From Lycorma delicatula (taxonomy: Eukaryota > Arthropoda > Insecta > Hemiptera > Fulgoridae), in contig NC_134456.1 of the NCBI RefSeq assembly GCF_047948215.1, positions 79,164,515-79,228,514 of the forward strand: a stretch of 64,000 nucleotides of DNA. The letters are read 5' to 3'. The notes under the pieces are model-generated. The model had not been told where the DNA came from. It searched no databases and was given only the letters and a program-made list of their open reading frames with translations. This document shows, piece after piece, positions 1 through 10,990 of the stretch. Within the stretch, counting starts at the first letter, position 1; every line of letters starts with the position of its first letter. Position numbers and translations under genes: made by a program.

Positions 1-118
1 ATCCTTGCAAGGGTCATCCAGATGTAATAGATCACCACAGGGACAAATTTGTTTTGTAGTGCATCTCACTGCACTATGTCCAAATTTCTGACATCTAAAA
101 CAACTGCAGTAGAGTCAG
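1..118 (-). mobile_element. LINE ORF1 (gag-like) fragment with CCHC zinc knuckle
   Basis: Reading the minus strand gives an open segment with the exact spacing C-x2-C-x4-H-x4-C (CFRCQKFGHSAVRC), followed by a second cysteine/histidine group (CPCGDLLHLDDPC). This is the pattern of the nucleic-acid-binding ORF1 protein of Jockey-type non-LTR retrotransposons. Only the knuckle region is visible. The frame runs off the left edge in its downstream direction and meets stops upstream, so this is a fragment. A cellular CCHC protein is less likely, because there is no surrounding exon structure and the window is full of LINE debris. Confidence 0.6.
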
Positions 119-860
119 GATTATTATAATTATTATTATTATTCTCAAATGAATATCCGGAAGTCTCCAGATATCCTGTGCAGCTTTCTGGATTCGGGGT
201 TCATAGGCAGCTACATCAACTTGTTTATGGTATGTGAGTGAAGCGTATCCTTATACAGACTCAGACCAACAACTAAGCCAGAATACTTCAATAACATTGA
301 CATTTAAATCAAATAATAATATTTAGCTATTTGGATCAATGTGCTACAGCATCAGAAAACAGCTGCTACAAAAATTTGATCAGAAATGATAAACTTTTCA
401 CCTAACCATTGGCTTGGGTTTAAATTTATTTTTTCTATTCCTCTGTCCAAGGTTATCATTATGTTGTTAGTTTTTAATTAATAACAATAGATCTCTTGGC
501 CTGGTGATATATGGATGTAACAGGTTGCAGGTAAATCCATCACACAAATAAAGAATGCTGAATGCTACCTATGGACTCCAAATCAAGAAAGCTGTCTATG
601 CAATATCTAGTGATTTTGCTACTTTAGTCTCCTTACAAAACTGACATTCATTATAATCACATGGAATTAGTAAGTTAAATTCTCCATCTCACCTTATCCA
701 TTAATACACTCTCCTTTAAATGAAGCTCACCCAAACCTTCCCCTTAGCATAAATCAGTGATAACAGTTTCCTTTGTTTATTTTTACTGATAGTCCTGTTT
801 ACAGTATACTTCTACCCATATAATCCTCATTTCTTCATGCTACTCATGCTCTCACTTTTT

Positions 861-1446
861 CTGTTTAGCCTCCAGACCCACCATAAGCCACCGCATTAGT
901 TCAGAGGATGAATGAGGATGATATGTATGTATGTAAATGAAGTGTAGTCTTGTATAGTCTCACGTTAACCATTCCTACCCACCAGGTTGGTCTAGAGGTG
1001 AACGTGTCTTCACAAATCAGCTGATTTGGAAGTCGAGAGTTCCAGCATTCAAGCCCTAGTAAAGGCAATTACTTTTATATGGATTTGAATACTAGATCAT
1101 GGATAACCAGTATCCATGTTCTTTGGTGATTGGGTTTCAATTAACCATACATCTCAGATATGGTCGACCTGAGACTGTACAAGATTACACTTCACTTACA
1201 CTCATATATTTCATCCTCTGAAGTAATACCTGATGGTAAATCCCGGATGCTAAACAGGAAAAAAGCTCAATGAACCATTCCTGAGACATGTGGTTAATCC
1301 ATATGTTAACCCAACCTCCAAAGAACACCAGTATCCAAGCATATCATTCAGATCCATATAAAAGAAACTGCCTTTATAAAAACTTGAACCTTAGAACTCT
1401 CAACTTCAAAATCAGCTGATTTGCAATAACACACACCCAAACTAGT
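861..1446 (-). mobile_element. SINE-1 copy (host copy, split by another SINE)
   Basis: This minus-strand SINE is in two parts, 861-976 and 1273 to about 1446, separated by a plus-strand SINE. The parts join to match the unbroken copy at 53683-53992. They cover the tail side (GCCTCC, then the CAGAGGATGA core), the middle (ACATGTGGTTAAT) and the tRNA-like head (ATCAGCTGATTT). The head end is degraded beyond about 1424. The tail has an extra motif resembling the tail of the second SINE family at 55893-56061. Confidence 0.75.
977..1272 (+). mobile_element. SINE-1 copy, full length, nested in the SINE at 861-1446
   Basis: The head reads GGTTGGTCTAGAGGTGAACG (A-box-like) and, about 50 bases later, GCATTCAAGCCC (B-box-like). 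This is the internal pol III promoter layout of a tRNA-derived SINE. The body carries an ATCAGCTGATTTGGAAGTCG segment. The tail has ATCCTCTGAAGTAATACC and CTAAACAGG, then an A-run. A perfect 10-bp duplication (AACCATTCCT) lies at 967-976 and 1273-1282, so the boundaries are well defined. It is noncoding. Confidence 0.85.
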
Positions 1447-4030
1447 ACTATCTTTCTTTCCTTAGCACTGTCTTTCTCATTATTCATTGTTCTTATACTT
1501 CATTCTACTTCTCATACATTTATGAAGAGCTCACATTTCATTTTTATAAAATAGTAGCCTCACAACTGCCTTATAAATTTCTTCATTCAGTCTAAGAGGT
1601 ATTCCTCTTGTAATGTAGATTTTATTTTTTACAATTTAACCATCCTATCTGTACCTAATGACTTAATATTTTAAATTCCTTCCTCCTCTTTTAATAGAAT
1701 TTGTGCTTCAACCCTTGATACATTCTTTTTTACATTATTCCCAGCACTTTTACATATACTTTAACATTCTGTCAGTATTTTGAGAAAGAACACGTACTCT
1801 AACTTCATGTTATGAGAGATTCCTGTAATGTCAGACTAGATTTGTACAAATGTATATGCCAGTACCACCTAAAGGCTACTTCCATTCCAATGAGTGTTCC
1901 ATATTTTCTTAGAAAAACAAAAATAATATCATTTACAAACACCAATATCTTAAGATATTTCTCTTCTTGCTTTTTCAACCAGGACAATATCAAACGATGT
2001 GCAAAGTGTGAATGTTGACATGCACTTCTTTTATTATAATAGCATCACTTTCTTCAGGTGATCTCATTCAGATATTATTGAAATTTACATACGTTCAAAA
2101 TTTTTAATCTACTTCATAAAAACAGTTTCAGAACTTTATTTATAAACACTTTATTTATAAACACATGGCTTATTGTATCTTAATCTATAGAAATAAAGAT
2201 ATTAATAGTTTATACCAAAGTATCTCATTTTTAATTTTAATGATTAGATTTTCAGAATATAATTACATATTTTTTAATAATTTGTGATAAAAGTTGACCT
2301 TAAATTTGGGTCTGTGATGTACATTTTAACTAACCATAAGATTGCAACTGATTCAATTTCCCTATTAATTGAATAAGGAAACATTATTCTCAATTCTTAT
2401 AATTATTGTTTTATTTATAGTCTTGAATAAAAGTGAATTAACACATATTATTGTAAGTTTCAAAAATTTAGAAATTGAATTATGTCAAAATATTCATTAG
2501 AAATACGTTTAACAATAAGAAATTTAGTTTCTCATTTATTGTTAGTTGATTTCTGTAAAAAAAAAAACTATTCATAAAATGTTTGTTCAGATACGAAAAA
2601 ATGATCTTTTGAGATCTGTATATCCAAAAATAAGATTTAAAACTATATAGGTTATAATACTATCAAAATCATTTTACTAATAAATATATTTTTTTATTTG
2701 CCATTACAACTTTTTACATCTATCTAATTATAGGTACAGTAATTACTAAAATATTGTTCGTAATCTATATTTGAAGAAATCTTTGTGTTAAAACATAATA
2801 TTGTTAAAATCAACCATTTAAATTTTTTTTTTTAAATTAATTAAACTAAATGTTCATGTCATAGTAAGTTACATACACCTTTTTGAATCTGATTTTTGTG
2901 GTATCAGTTTAGTAAAAAATTTCATATATTTTAATCTGAAAAATTAATCAAAGGTTTATCCTAAAGTTAATGTGAGAGATAAATTATGATATTATAATTC
3001 AAATTACATTAAAATGTATTTATATAATAATGATATTTAATAAAAATGAAGTAAAAACATTTAGTTATCTAACATTAGTTAGACTGATCATGATTACTTT
3101 TCCTTAGTTGAAATCAAAATTTGATTTTAGTTGATTAACTTCTTCACAAGATCTACCAAAAACTGCAAAAAACACTTGTATTTCAATAATAGTTTCTCTC
3201 CACAATAAATTAATTTCAATTATGATTTAATTTCTTCAATATTAAAAAAATTTAAACATTAATTAAGCCAAGTATTATGTTATTCACATTATGGTACAAC
3301 ACTCTTTAGAAAAATAAAACATTAATCCATTAACATAAATTCAAAATTTTTCAACCAGAAAATTTTTAATTAATTTTATTCTGTTACACTTATAAACTTA
3401 AACATTTGAAGAGATAATTTGAACCATGTTGAGCTTCTCACTAAATTGTTATCCCTAAATCTTTGTGATAGTATATATCACAAATAAGATCTTGAATTTC
3501 CAACTTTCTTAGTCTTTGGAATGTTTTCCTGTGAATATTCTTTAAGCAGATATTTCATATATTGATGAGCATTATTTTTTTACAAAATTCTTAATTTTTT
3601 TTCATGCATGTCTCAAAGTAGCAGCAATAGTATATCTGATATACATATCATTAGTGAATAGTACCCTATTCTACTCCGTGATCAGATACTTAAGAGACTG
3701 GAATTACAAACTATAGTGACCTCCTTATTTAGTATCTTTTATAAAAGACTTTAGATTCATCCCTTCTTATACTGATCATTTTGTAATGTTTGTTAAGCGA
3801 TCATTAAGTAAGTTTGTTCTATCAAATAGCTTTCCTATTATTTTTCTTATTCATAAGTTATTTGTTTTTCTTTTGATTCTAATGATTCTTCTTCTTATGA
3901 TTCTGTTTTTGCATTATTGATCCATCAGATAGAATTTTATTAATTATTTTACTTAGAGTATATCATATTTAATATTCTTTTAATAGAAAAATGCACATAA
4001 TCTGAATGTACAGAAAAATATTATGAACCT
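1447..4030. other. AT-rich stretch, no gene recognised
   Basis: No host exon is seen. From about 1440 to 2000 the plus strand is pyrimidine-rich, as it is over other antisense LINE remnants here. A minus-strand frame at 1805-1993 contains FVNDIIF, which loosely recalls a reverse transcriptase YxDD motif, but nothing else supports it. The rest is AT-rich unique-looking sequence with homopolymer runs. Confidence 0.4.
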
Positions 4031-4032
4031 GT

Positions 4033-4177
4033 AAACACATATCTCAGGATGGTCGACCTGAGATGTTACAAAGACTATACTTCATTTACATTCATACATA
4101 AAATTCTCATTCATCCTCTGAAGTAATACTTTATGTTAGTTCCAAAGGCTAAACAGAAAAAGAGTTTCTTTTTTTAA
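4033..4177 (+). mobile_element. SINE-1 tail fragment
   Basis: This is the 3' part of the SINE family seen at 977-1272. It carries ATCTCAGGATGGTCGACCTG, then CATTCATCCTCTGAAGTAAT, GGCTAAACAG and an A/T-rich end. The tRNA-like head is missing, so this is a 5'-truncated, inactive copy. Confidence 0.7.
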
Positions 4178-7100
4178 TGAAACAATAAAAAAACATGTTG
4201 TTTAATAAATGAAGATTGCAAGAATAAATACATTTATTCAACTGATATGAGTATTTTTAAAATGATAGTCAGCTTTTTTGAAAAGAATGAAAATGTATAA
4301 AATTGAAGTAAAAGAAATGAAAAATAAAAATGGTAAAAATACAGTTAATTTAAACAGTACAGAGGTTAAGATATTTCATAGTTTAAGAGCACTTGCGTAA
4401 AAATTGTTTACACTCCTAACATTTGAAATATGGAGTGTCCCAGTGTCCTTGGTCCTTTGGTCTTCTTATTATTCATTAACTATCAAAGGATTCATTGTTA
4501 TTCTTATGTGCAAATGATACAACTGTACCTATGTTTGAAGTTTATAATTTAAACAGTTAGAAAATCTTTGTTACAGTTCAAAATATTATTCAAAGGTTGA
4601 GTTTTAACTATCTGTATATGGATAAAATCATAGTACTGTGCTTCTCAGGCAGAAGTAACATTACTTACTGTGTGGATGGTAATATAGTAATAATAAATAT
4701 ACTAATAATGATATTAGTCTATTTCTCTTTGTCTAAATATGAAATTTCTGAATGTCTTTTTTAGATAGATCATAAATCACACAAGTCAGTCAAATTGATT
4801 TTGTCCACATTAAAATTAGCCCAAATTAAACTATTTTACTTTAAAGTATCTTAAGAAAATGCTAAACTTATCATCATTATTAAACATTTATTATGTTTAC
4901 ATACATTTCTGTTTTGAAGTATTTTATAATACCTTTGAGCTCCTTCAAAAAATCAGAATGACTTTTCAAGTTAAAAAAATTAGTTGACATATGATTGATC
5001 ATTAGTGCTTGTAAATATCAATCATGTAGAATGATAATCGGTAAATTAAAGTTTTAACTTATCCATGCATTTATATTTCATACATTTACAAATTATTTTA
5101 TATTTATCTTTGCTTAAAAAAAAAAAAAATAATAATTCATTCTTAAGATATATTTTTTTTCACCTAACAAAATAAACATCAGATCTGTTTTCATGTAACT
5201 TGGTATAGTTTGTCATACAAAGGACTGAATATTTCCAGTGCAATTTTTTTTTATATATTACTATTGGATATATTACTACCCAATTTATTTAAATAAAATT
5301 ATAAAACATTTTCTTTTACAGAAACAGTATTACCCCTTTGATGAGTTTTAAATAAAAATCTTTTAGAAAAATAATTAAAAACCCTGAATCTCCTGCATCT
5401 TTAGTTAACATATAAATGCTCAAATAATTTCCATTTAAACATTCTACATTGTTATTTTTTTTACAGTTATTGTACTTATTTAGAATTTTTCCGAATTTTT
5501 TTATTGTTAAGTATTACTATTATCTTTAACCAATTCTATGAGTGTTTGATGCTCTAATCAAATTTTTTACGATGGTTCCCTTCTAGACCCATATAGATCA
5601 TAACAGGACAGTTTTATTTTATCCTTGGAATAGCATACCTAACCATTTCCTGGTATGATCTGTATAATGCATTACATTATGTACTAATTAGAATAAAATA
5701 TTTTTTAATACAGAAGAGAAACATTACAGAAGAGGAATGTATAGGAAAGATTAATAACCATAAAAGAAAATGAATTAAAATAGAAAAATTATAATAATAG
5801 AAAACCTGTGATATATAACATAATCAACGAAGAAGCTAATAAGAAAATAAAAAAAGACAGTAGGATTAGTGAGAATGTGTTCATCTGAAAAAGTTTTTTA
5901 AATCGTTTAAGTTATTTGCTATTAACACAAAAATTCAATAGACTAATCAATAATAAGTATAATTAAAAATAAAAGTAAAAAAGTAGATATAATTGAAGTT
6001 AAAAGTAAAAACGCAAAATGTTCAAAATCATTTACATATAATTTCTTTGCGAGAATTAACAATTACTAATAGTAACAAGCAATCTCCAAATTATGGCTAA
6101 ATTCCATATAAAACGATGGTCAACCGATTACAAGATTATAAATCAAGTTGTAATTAAAAACAAATTAGTGCCATACTAAAACCCGGGCAAAAGATCCGAG
6201 TAGATAGACTTCACACAAAAATGTAATTATAGAGAAAAGTTCCCCTTTTAATGAGACACTGAATTTAGTGCAATACTTCAAGATATTAGAAATGACCTGT
6301 ACTTCAATTGTCATCTTTAATGAATTACCATCATATTTAAAAATTCTTTCCAACAATCTGTTTAAAATAAAATATTATATAAATATAATTAAATTATTAT
6401 TTGTCTCAAATACGTGAATTTAAAACAGAAATTTTAATTATGATTTTTATAACAATGTTAAAGTTTATTATAAATCTATGTATTTATTGAAATTTAAAAT
6501 TCAATTCTTGAGTTTTTATTTAAAGAAATAAAATTAATCTCCTTCCCAGACTTCCAATAAAAGAATTTCAGGCAAAACGTAAATCTTATGTTTTCAGTTC
6601 TAGAACATATTTCCGTCACTGAAAAAATAATTTTTATTGAGAATTTGATTTTCAATTTTGATTCTTTTTCTTTCAAATTTGTGTAGTAGAATTAATTTCA
6701 AATGGGTTGTTGTTGAAAGATTGTTCCCACAACAGCTCGTAAAACCAACGGTAGAAGTTAAATTAATACTGTAAATCATTAAAGTATTCCATTAAAATCA
6801 TCTTTCTCCATTTTTTAATTTGCTAGCTGTAGTTCTGTTGCTACTGCAGTAGCGCATAGCCACAAAGAAAAAGTAGAGCGATCAGCCAAAACATTGTATA
6901 TATTAGATTAATCCAAATTGCGACATTTCGTGATCTCCTTACTCCAAAAAACACAAAAAAGTATACAAATTTTCCAGAAAATGCACATACATTTTGTTGA
7001 CCTATATTTTTATTAATACTGTTGGACTGGTTCAAAATAAATTTTTCAAAAATGGCTCAAAATGTTTCTGTGTATGGAAAACTGATGGTATTAAACTTTA

Positions 7101-7340
7101 GACTATATTAAAAACAAGGAGGGGTAGCTTTTGCCTTTTATTTTTTTAGTTTTTGTATATTGGTTGTAGACAATTGAGCTTTAGTACAATACATTTTTTT
7201 TAATTATTTCAAACTCAGAGTTTAAGTCAGTTGGATTTAGGGGTGAAGGACATTCAATATTATATTTAATAGTATTTGTCTCTTATCTCAAAAACCTACT
7301 GACCATAAAAATTAAATTTCACACAAATATTTTGCATTTT
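4178..7340. other. AT-rich stretch, no gene recognised
   Basis: I see no coding region, RNA gene or defined repeat. Short open frames at 6165-6356, 6494-6676 and 6841-7035 (minus) have AT-driven composition and no recognisable motif. A (TA)n tract starts near 7343. Confidence 0.45.
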
Positions 7341-7342
7341 AT

Positions 7343-7347
7343 GTATA

Positions 7348-7387
<40 letters not shown>
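7343..7387. repeat. (TA)n microsatellite, left part
   Basis: Alternating TA runs almost unbroken up to the TGTCGC at 7388. The same alternating sequence resumes at 8640, immediately after the LTR end, so this is one TA tract split by an insertion. Confidence 0.8.
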
Positions 7388-8639
7388 TGTCGCATGTTTC
7401 GCAGCTCGATTAGAAAATTCAGAGGTTGACAATTTAGAATGTGTATGTGATTACAGTTTACTGGTTTAAAATGTTCATAATTACAACCAGAAAAATTAAT
7501 AATCATAACAATGGTGATAAATACAATGATAATAATAATAATAATAAGTGGCAATTAATGAACACAAATATTAATATAGTAATTACAACCACAATAATAA
7601 TCAGGATAATTGTAATAAACGATAATAATATTACATGTCAATAACAGCAAATCAAACAATAAGTACATGACATAATCAAAACAGTAAGTGTGACATAAAA
7701 ACAGAGCATATTATATAACCTAATCAACAAACAATAAAAATCATATCACACATTAAATAGTCATAAATGTCAATAGTAAATATTAAATACGGATTACACA
7801 CAAGAGAGAGTTCAAAATAAATAATCGTTCGGATTTATTCCAGGTAGATAAATAGAAGACATAAATTCAGACCCAAAACAAAAGAAACTGCTAGTCTTAA
7901 CCCTTTTTAATCACTTGTCTTATAAGAACAAACAATAAAGTTCACTTACAAATACCTTTGTTGTCTACCCTAACAGATTATGAATGAATATATTGCTTTA
8001 TTTCTTTCACTTATACACTTATAGTTTTACTGTAACTCACCGATAGTATTTCTGATTTACTTAAATTACTCGTGCCGTCACCTTAATCGTATCGAACTGG
8101 ATACTCTCCTTGCTGGACTGACGTCTCGCACTCTCGTCTAGCAGATTCACACCTGTGACTCTCCTCGCTGGACTGTCATTGTAATGTCTCGCAGGACTGG
8201 TTCGCAGAACTTCGCCAAACCCACACAACTCGCAGGCTCTCCTTACTGAACTCCTCGCAGAACTGCCCTTGCGGTACCGATGCCGCAACATCTCGCAGAC
8301 TGGTTCTAATAGAACTCATTTTTAGCTGGTTTTACTGGGCTATTTATACTGCTAGCCCCTTTGGCTGTCGGATCGGACCCAAGTCGAAGCGTGAGAACTG
8401 TTGACCGAGGCTTTTGTTACCATGAATTCCAAATCTGTTCTCTTCTCACCGTACAACAGGTGTTCATTGTGTGACAGCGGGCAGTATAAGAAAAGACGGT
8501 TGTTAAACGGACCTATTCTTTACAAAATGGGTTCTCCTTTTTGTCCCTTTCTGGATTCTCCATTTATTATACTTTCTATTACTTTCATAATAATTGTTAG
8601 GAATCCGTTACTCAGGCCCGCTACACCAAACTTGTTACA
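7388..8639 (-). mobile_element. Probable solo LTR inserted in a (TA)n tract
   Basis: On the minus strand the 1252-bp unit begins TGTAACAAG and ends GCGACA, the TG...CA form of an LTR. Both ends abut the same TA microsatellite. Reading minus, a TATA box TATAAATAG lies at 8340-8348, inside a GC-rich core (about 8060-8500), and an AATAAA signal at 7997-8002. That gives a U3-R-U5 order. The core has degenerate repeats of a CTCGCAGACTG-type unit. No gag or pol coding adjoins it, so it is probably a solo LTR left by recombination. The open frames 8061-8291 (minus) and 8401-8709 (plus) fall inside and look spurious. The superfamily (Gypsy or BEL) is not decided. Confidence 0.65.
8340..8348 (-). promoter_or_regulatory. 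TATA box of the solo LTR
   Basis: The minus strand reads TATAAATAG, a near-consensus TATA box. It sits in the GC-rich part of the LTR, roughly 300 bases into it, upstream of the AATAAA at 7997-8002. Start of transcription would be near 8310-8320 on the minus strand. Activity is inferred only. Confidence 0.55.
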
Positions 8640-8661
8640 ATATATATATATATATATATAT
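8640..8661. repeat. (TA)n microsatellite, right part
   Basis: This is the continuation of the TA tract interrupted by the LTR at 7388-8639. The duplicated target bases cannot be counted exactly because they lie within the repeat. Confidence 0.75.
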
Positions 8662-9007
8662 AACAGCTTTGACAAGATATTTTACTCATACAGAGAAGGG
8701 GCATTATGATGCCCATATTAGCTTTTTCTTTTAGGAAACTGTTATTTTTTATCCTTGTTGAACAATATTATACCAAATCGAACCCACTTATTGAAGTAAA
8801 TAATTGTTCCAGTAAATAAACCTTAAAACTCTAAAAATTATTTTACTAAGAATTCTGGTTTTTTTTCTCAAATATACTTTTAATATTGCATCATTTTTAA
8901 GGTAAAAACGTCATTTGTTCAAAGGGTTCAAATCAGACCAAAATTGATGATGGACTCAATTTAGAAACTCGTTATTTCCTGTACTATATATTGTATCTGA
9001 CTGATCT

Positions 9008-9137
9008 ACCTAGTAACAGAGAGTAGGTCCGAAAGTTTCGAATAACATCACTAGAACGCATGTAGTTGCGTAAACAACTGCTAAAGTGTTTGCACTTCCA
9101 TTATGTGTCAGTTGTAAGTAAAATGGCTACAGTTCTC
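9008..9137 (+). mobile_element. Possible 5' end of a mariner-like element
   Basis: The segment has GGTCCGAAAGTTTCGAATAA, like the terminal inverted repeat of mariner-type elements. A short leader and ATGGCTACAGTTCTC follow, a plausible start. A transposase remnant resumes at about 10046, so these may be one element split by LINE-derived DNA at about 9165-10045. I could not find a convincing matching right terminus, so the link is tentative. Confidence 0.35.
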
Positions 9138-9165
9138 AATTGAGATGTGTAAGTACACATCTCAA

Positions 9166-9370
9166 TTCCCCCCCCCCTCACACCGATGGAGAAGAACACC
9201 TGCCTCGTAATGTCTCTGGTCGCCACAGCACCCCTTCCGTTCCTACCCATGAGTGGTTTAATCGGAGGATATCTTCTTGTCCTCAAATTGATCACATTCC
9301 ACAGTCATCAGTTGACCTCGTGAGGTACCACTCGATCAGTTGACCTCGTGAGGATGCAGATGCCTCGAAA
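9166..9370 (-). mobile_element. R1-like LINE 3' segment (copy 1)
   Basis: The plus strand has GTCTCTGGTCGCCACAGCAC, CGTTCCTACCCATGAG and TGGTTTAATCGGAGG. These correspond to the segment seen at 40384-40600 and 41083-41290 (same orientation) and at 62455-62545 (opposite). It is a recurring LINE-derived module with no open frame. Two 19-bp direct repeats (ATCAGTTGACCTCGTGAGG) lie at 9307-9325 and 9335-9353. A run of C at 9168-9176 marks the left edge. Confidence 0.5.
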
Positions 9371-10045
9371 GACATCAGTAAATTCCGCCCTAGTCAAGTT
9401 TCGCCTTCAAAGAAAACATGAGACACTTAAATCTACCACGTAGCCCCAGAAACTGCTAAACTAACAGCCTATTCGCGGAAGATCAAAGACCCCACACGCC
9501 TAACTCTATTAAATTCTATCACCTCCTAAACCGTATGTACCCACTTTACAATACGATTATTTCAATAATTAATGCCACGACAGCATATTAATAATTTCAG
9601 TCCACCATGCCACGACAGCATCAATAAATTTAGTAAGCGGAGTGCTAACAGCGAGAATAAATGTCCCAGGGGACCTCAGGTCTGGTCCTTGGAGAGCTTA
9701 GTATAATCTCTAGTCTCCTACTTCAGCTCCAACTTTCAGGACCGCTTGGATTTACAGCTAGGTTGATCACAACCAACATTTACTTATTTGCCCCTTAATA
9801 AGTGTGGACTCCAATTCAACAAATCACCATGCTAAAGTTTGCAAATCATACCCGGGAGAGTGAAGATCACACTCCCAAGCACGATCCTGTCCGGGCGGAC
9901 CCTAACCACCCGGGTTACTAACACTAAGTGAACCCGCAGTTGCCAGCGCAAGATGCAAGGAGAAGTAAGCTAGCCAAGTACCACAGTCAACACAAGGTTT
10001 TCTGGGCTCTTGAGTACGGCAACTACAGTACAGCGTGCGTTTTGT
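9371..10045. other. GC-richer unassigned stretch
   Basis: The composition is clearly richer in G and C than the flanks. There is no long open frame. A short motif, GCCACGACAGCAT, occurs twice (near 9571 and 9608). It probably belongs to the retroelement whose 3' segment is at 9166-9370, inserted in the mariner-like sequence, but I cannot name it. Confidence 0.35.
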
Positions 10046-10990
10046 TTCGATTTAACATTGATCCTCCAACAAGAAAGAGCATACATAGTTGATTTCACCA
10101 GTTTGAACAATCAGAATGTCTGTAAAGGCAAGAGCATGGGCTGACTGTGTGTGGTAGAGGAGAGAATGTGAGATGAATTGAAGAAACCTTTCTACAAAGC
10201 CCAAGAAAGTCAACCCATAGAGCGAGCAGAGAACTTGGAATTCATCAACCAACTGTCTGATGTATTTTGAGGCGCCGTTTTCTTTTCAAGACATACTGCC
10301 TACAATCTTTACATACTCTTCACGGAGGTGACAAACCAAAGCTTGCTGAAGTTTTCGATCAAATACTTGAAACACGTTTCTTCCGCGTTTAATTTTTAGC
10401 GATTAAGCAACGTTCCATCTCAGTGGAAAAGTCAATAGACACAATGTTAGCATATGGAGTCAGCAAAATCCCCATGACACACTGCAACATGAGAGAGACT
10501 TCCCTAAGGTTAATGTATTTTCCACCTTATTGCAAAGAAAGGTTTATAGACCACACTATTTTGCAGAACTACAGTTACTGGAAAAACGTCCAGGACATGC
10601 TGGAAAACTGGCTTTTACCTCAACTAAATAAAGATTCTCAAGACTTCATTCTTCAATAGGACGAAGCTCCACCCCATTGAAACCTAGATGTTCAATGTTA
10701 TCTGAACGAATCTCTACCTCAATGATGTATAGGACGCATCGGGAATGAAGACCTGGCTCTTCAGTTCTTGCCTCCGAGATCACCTAATCTCACGCCATGT
10801 GACTTTTTCTTGCGGGAAATTGTGAAAGATGCAGTTTACCTCTACCAACAAATCTAGCCGACCTGCGGAACTGTATCACAACTGCAGTGAACTCAGTAAC
10901 ACAAGATATGCTTCCTCGCGTGCAGGACAAGTTCAGCTACCGCTCAGATATGTACCGTGCAGGCGGAGGGGGCAACATTGAAAATTTATG
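10046..10990 (+). pseudogene. Decayed mariner-type transposase gene
   Basis: Translated pieces in shifting plus frames follow the order of the mariner-type DDE transposases common in insects. They are a helix-turn-helix part (near 10170-10270), then GDKPKLAEVFDQILETRFF (about 10329-10385), MLENWLLPQLNKDSQDFILQ (about 10600-10658), APPH, PRSPNLTPCDFFL (about 10773-10812), and an end with DMYRAGGGGNIENL. In the second catalytic region the D of DEAPPH is kept but follows a TAG stop. In the third, SPD has become SPN. Several frameshifts are needed to read through. It is clearly non-functional. The 5' end may lie at 9008-9137. Confidence 0.7.

Noticed and set aside
1805..1993. Reverse-transcriptase-like FVNDIIF in a minus frame
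   Set aside because: A single weak motif with no neighbouring domains.
8061..8709. Frames 8061-8291 (minus) and 8401-8709 (plus)
   Set aside because: Both lie inside the probable solo LTR and cross its TATA region or its end into the TA tract.
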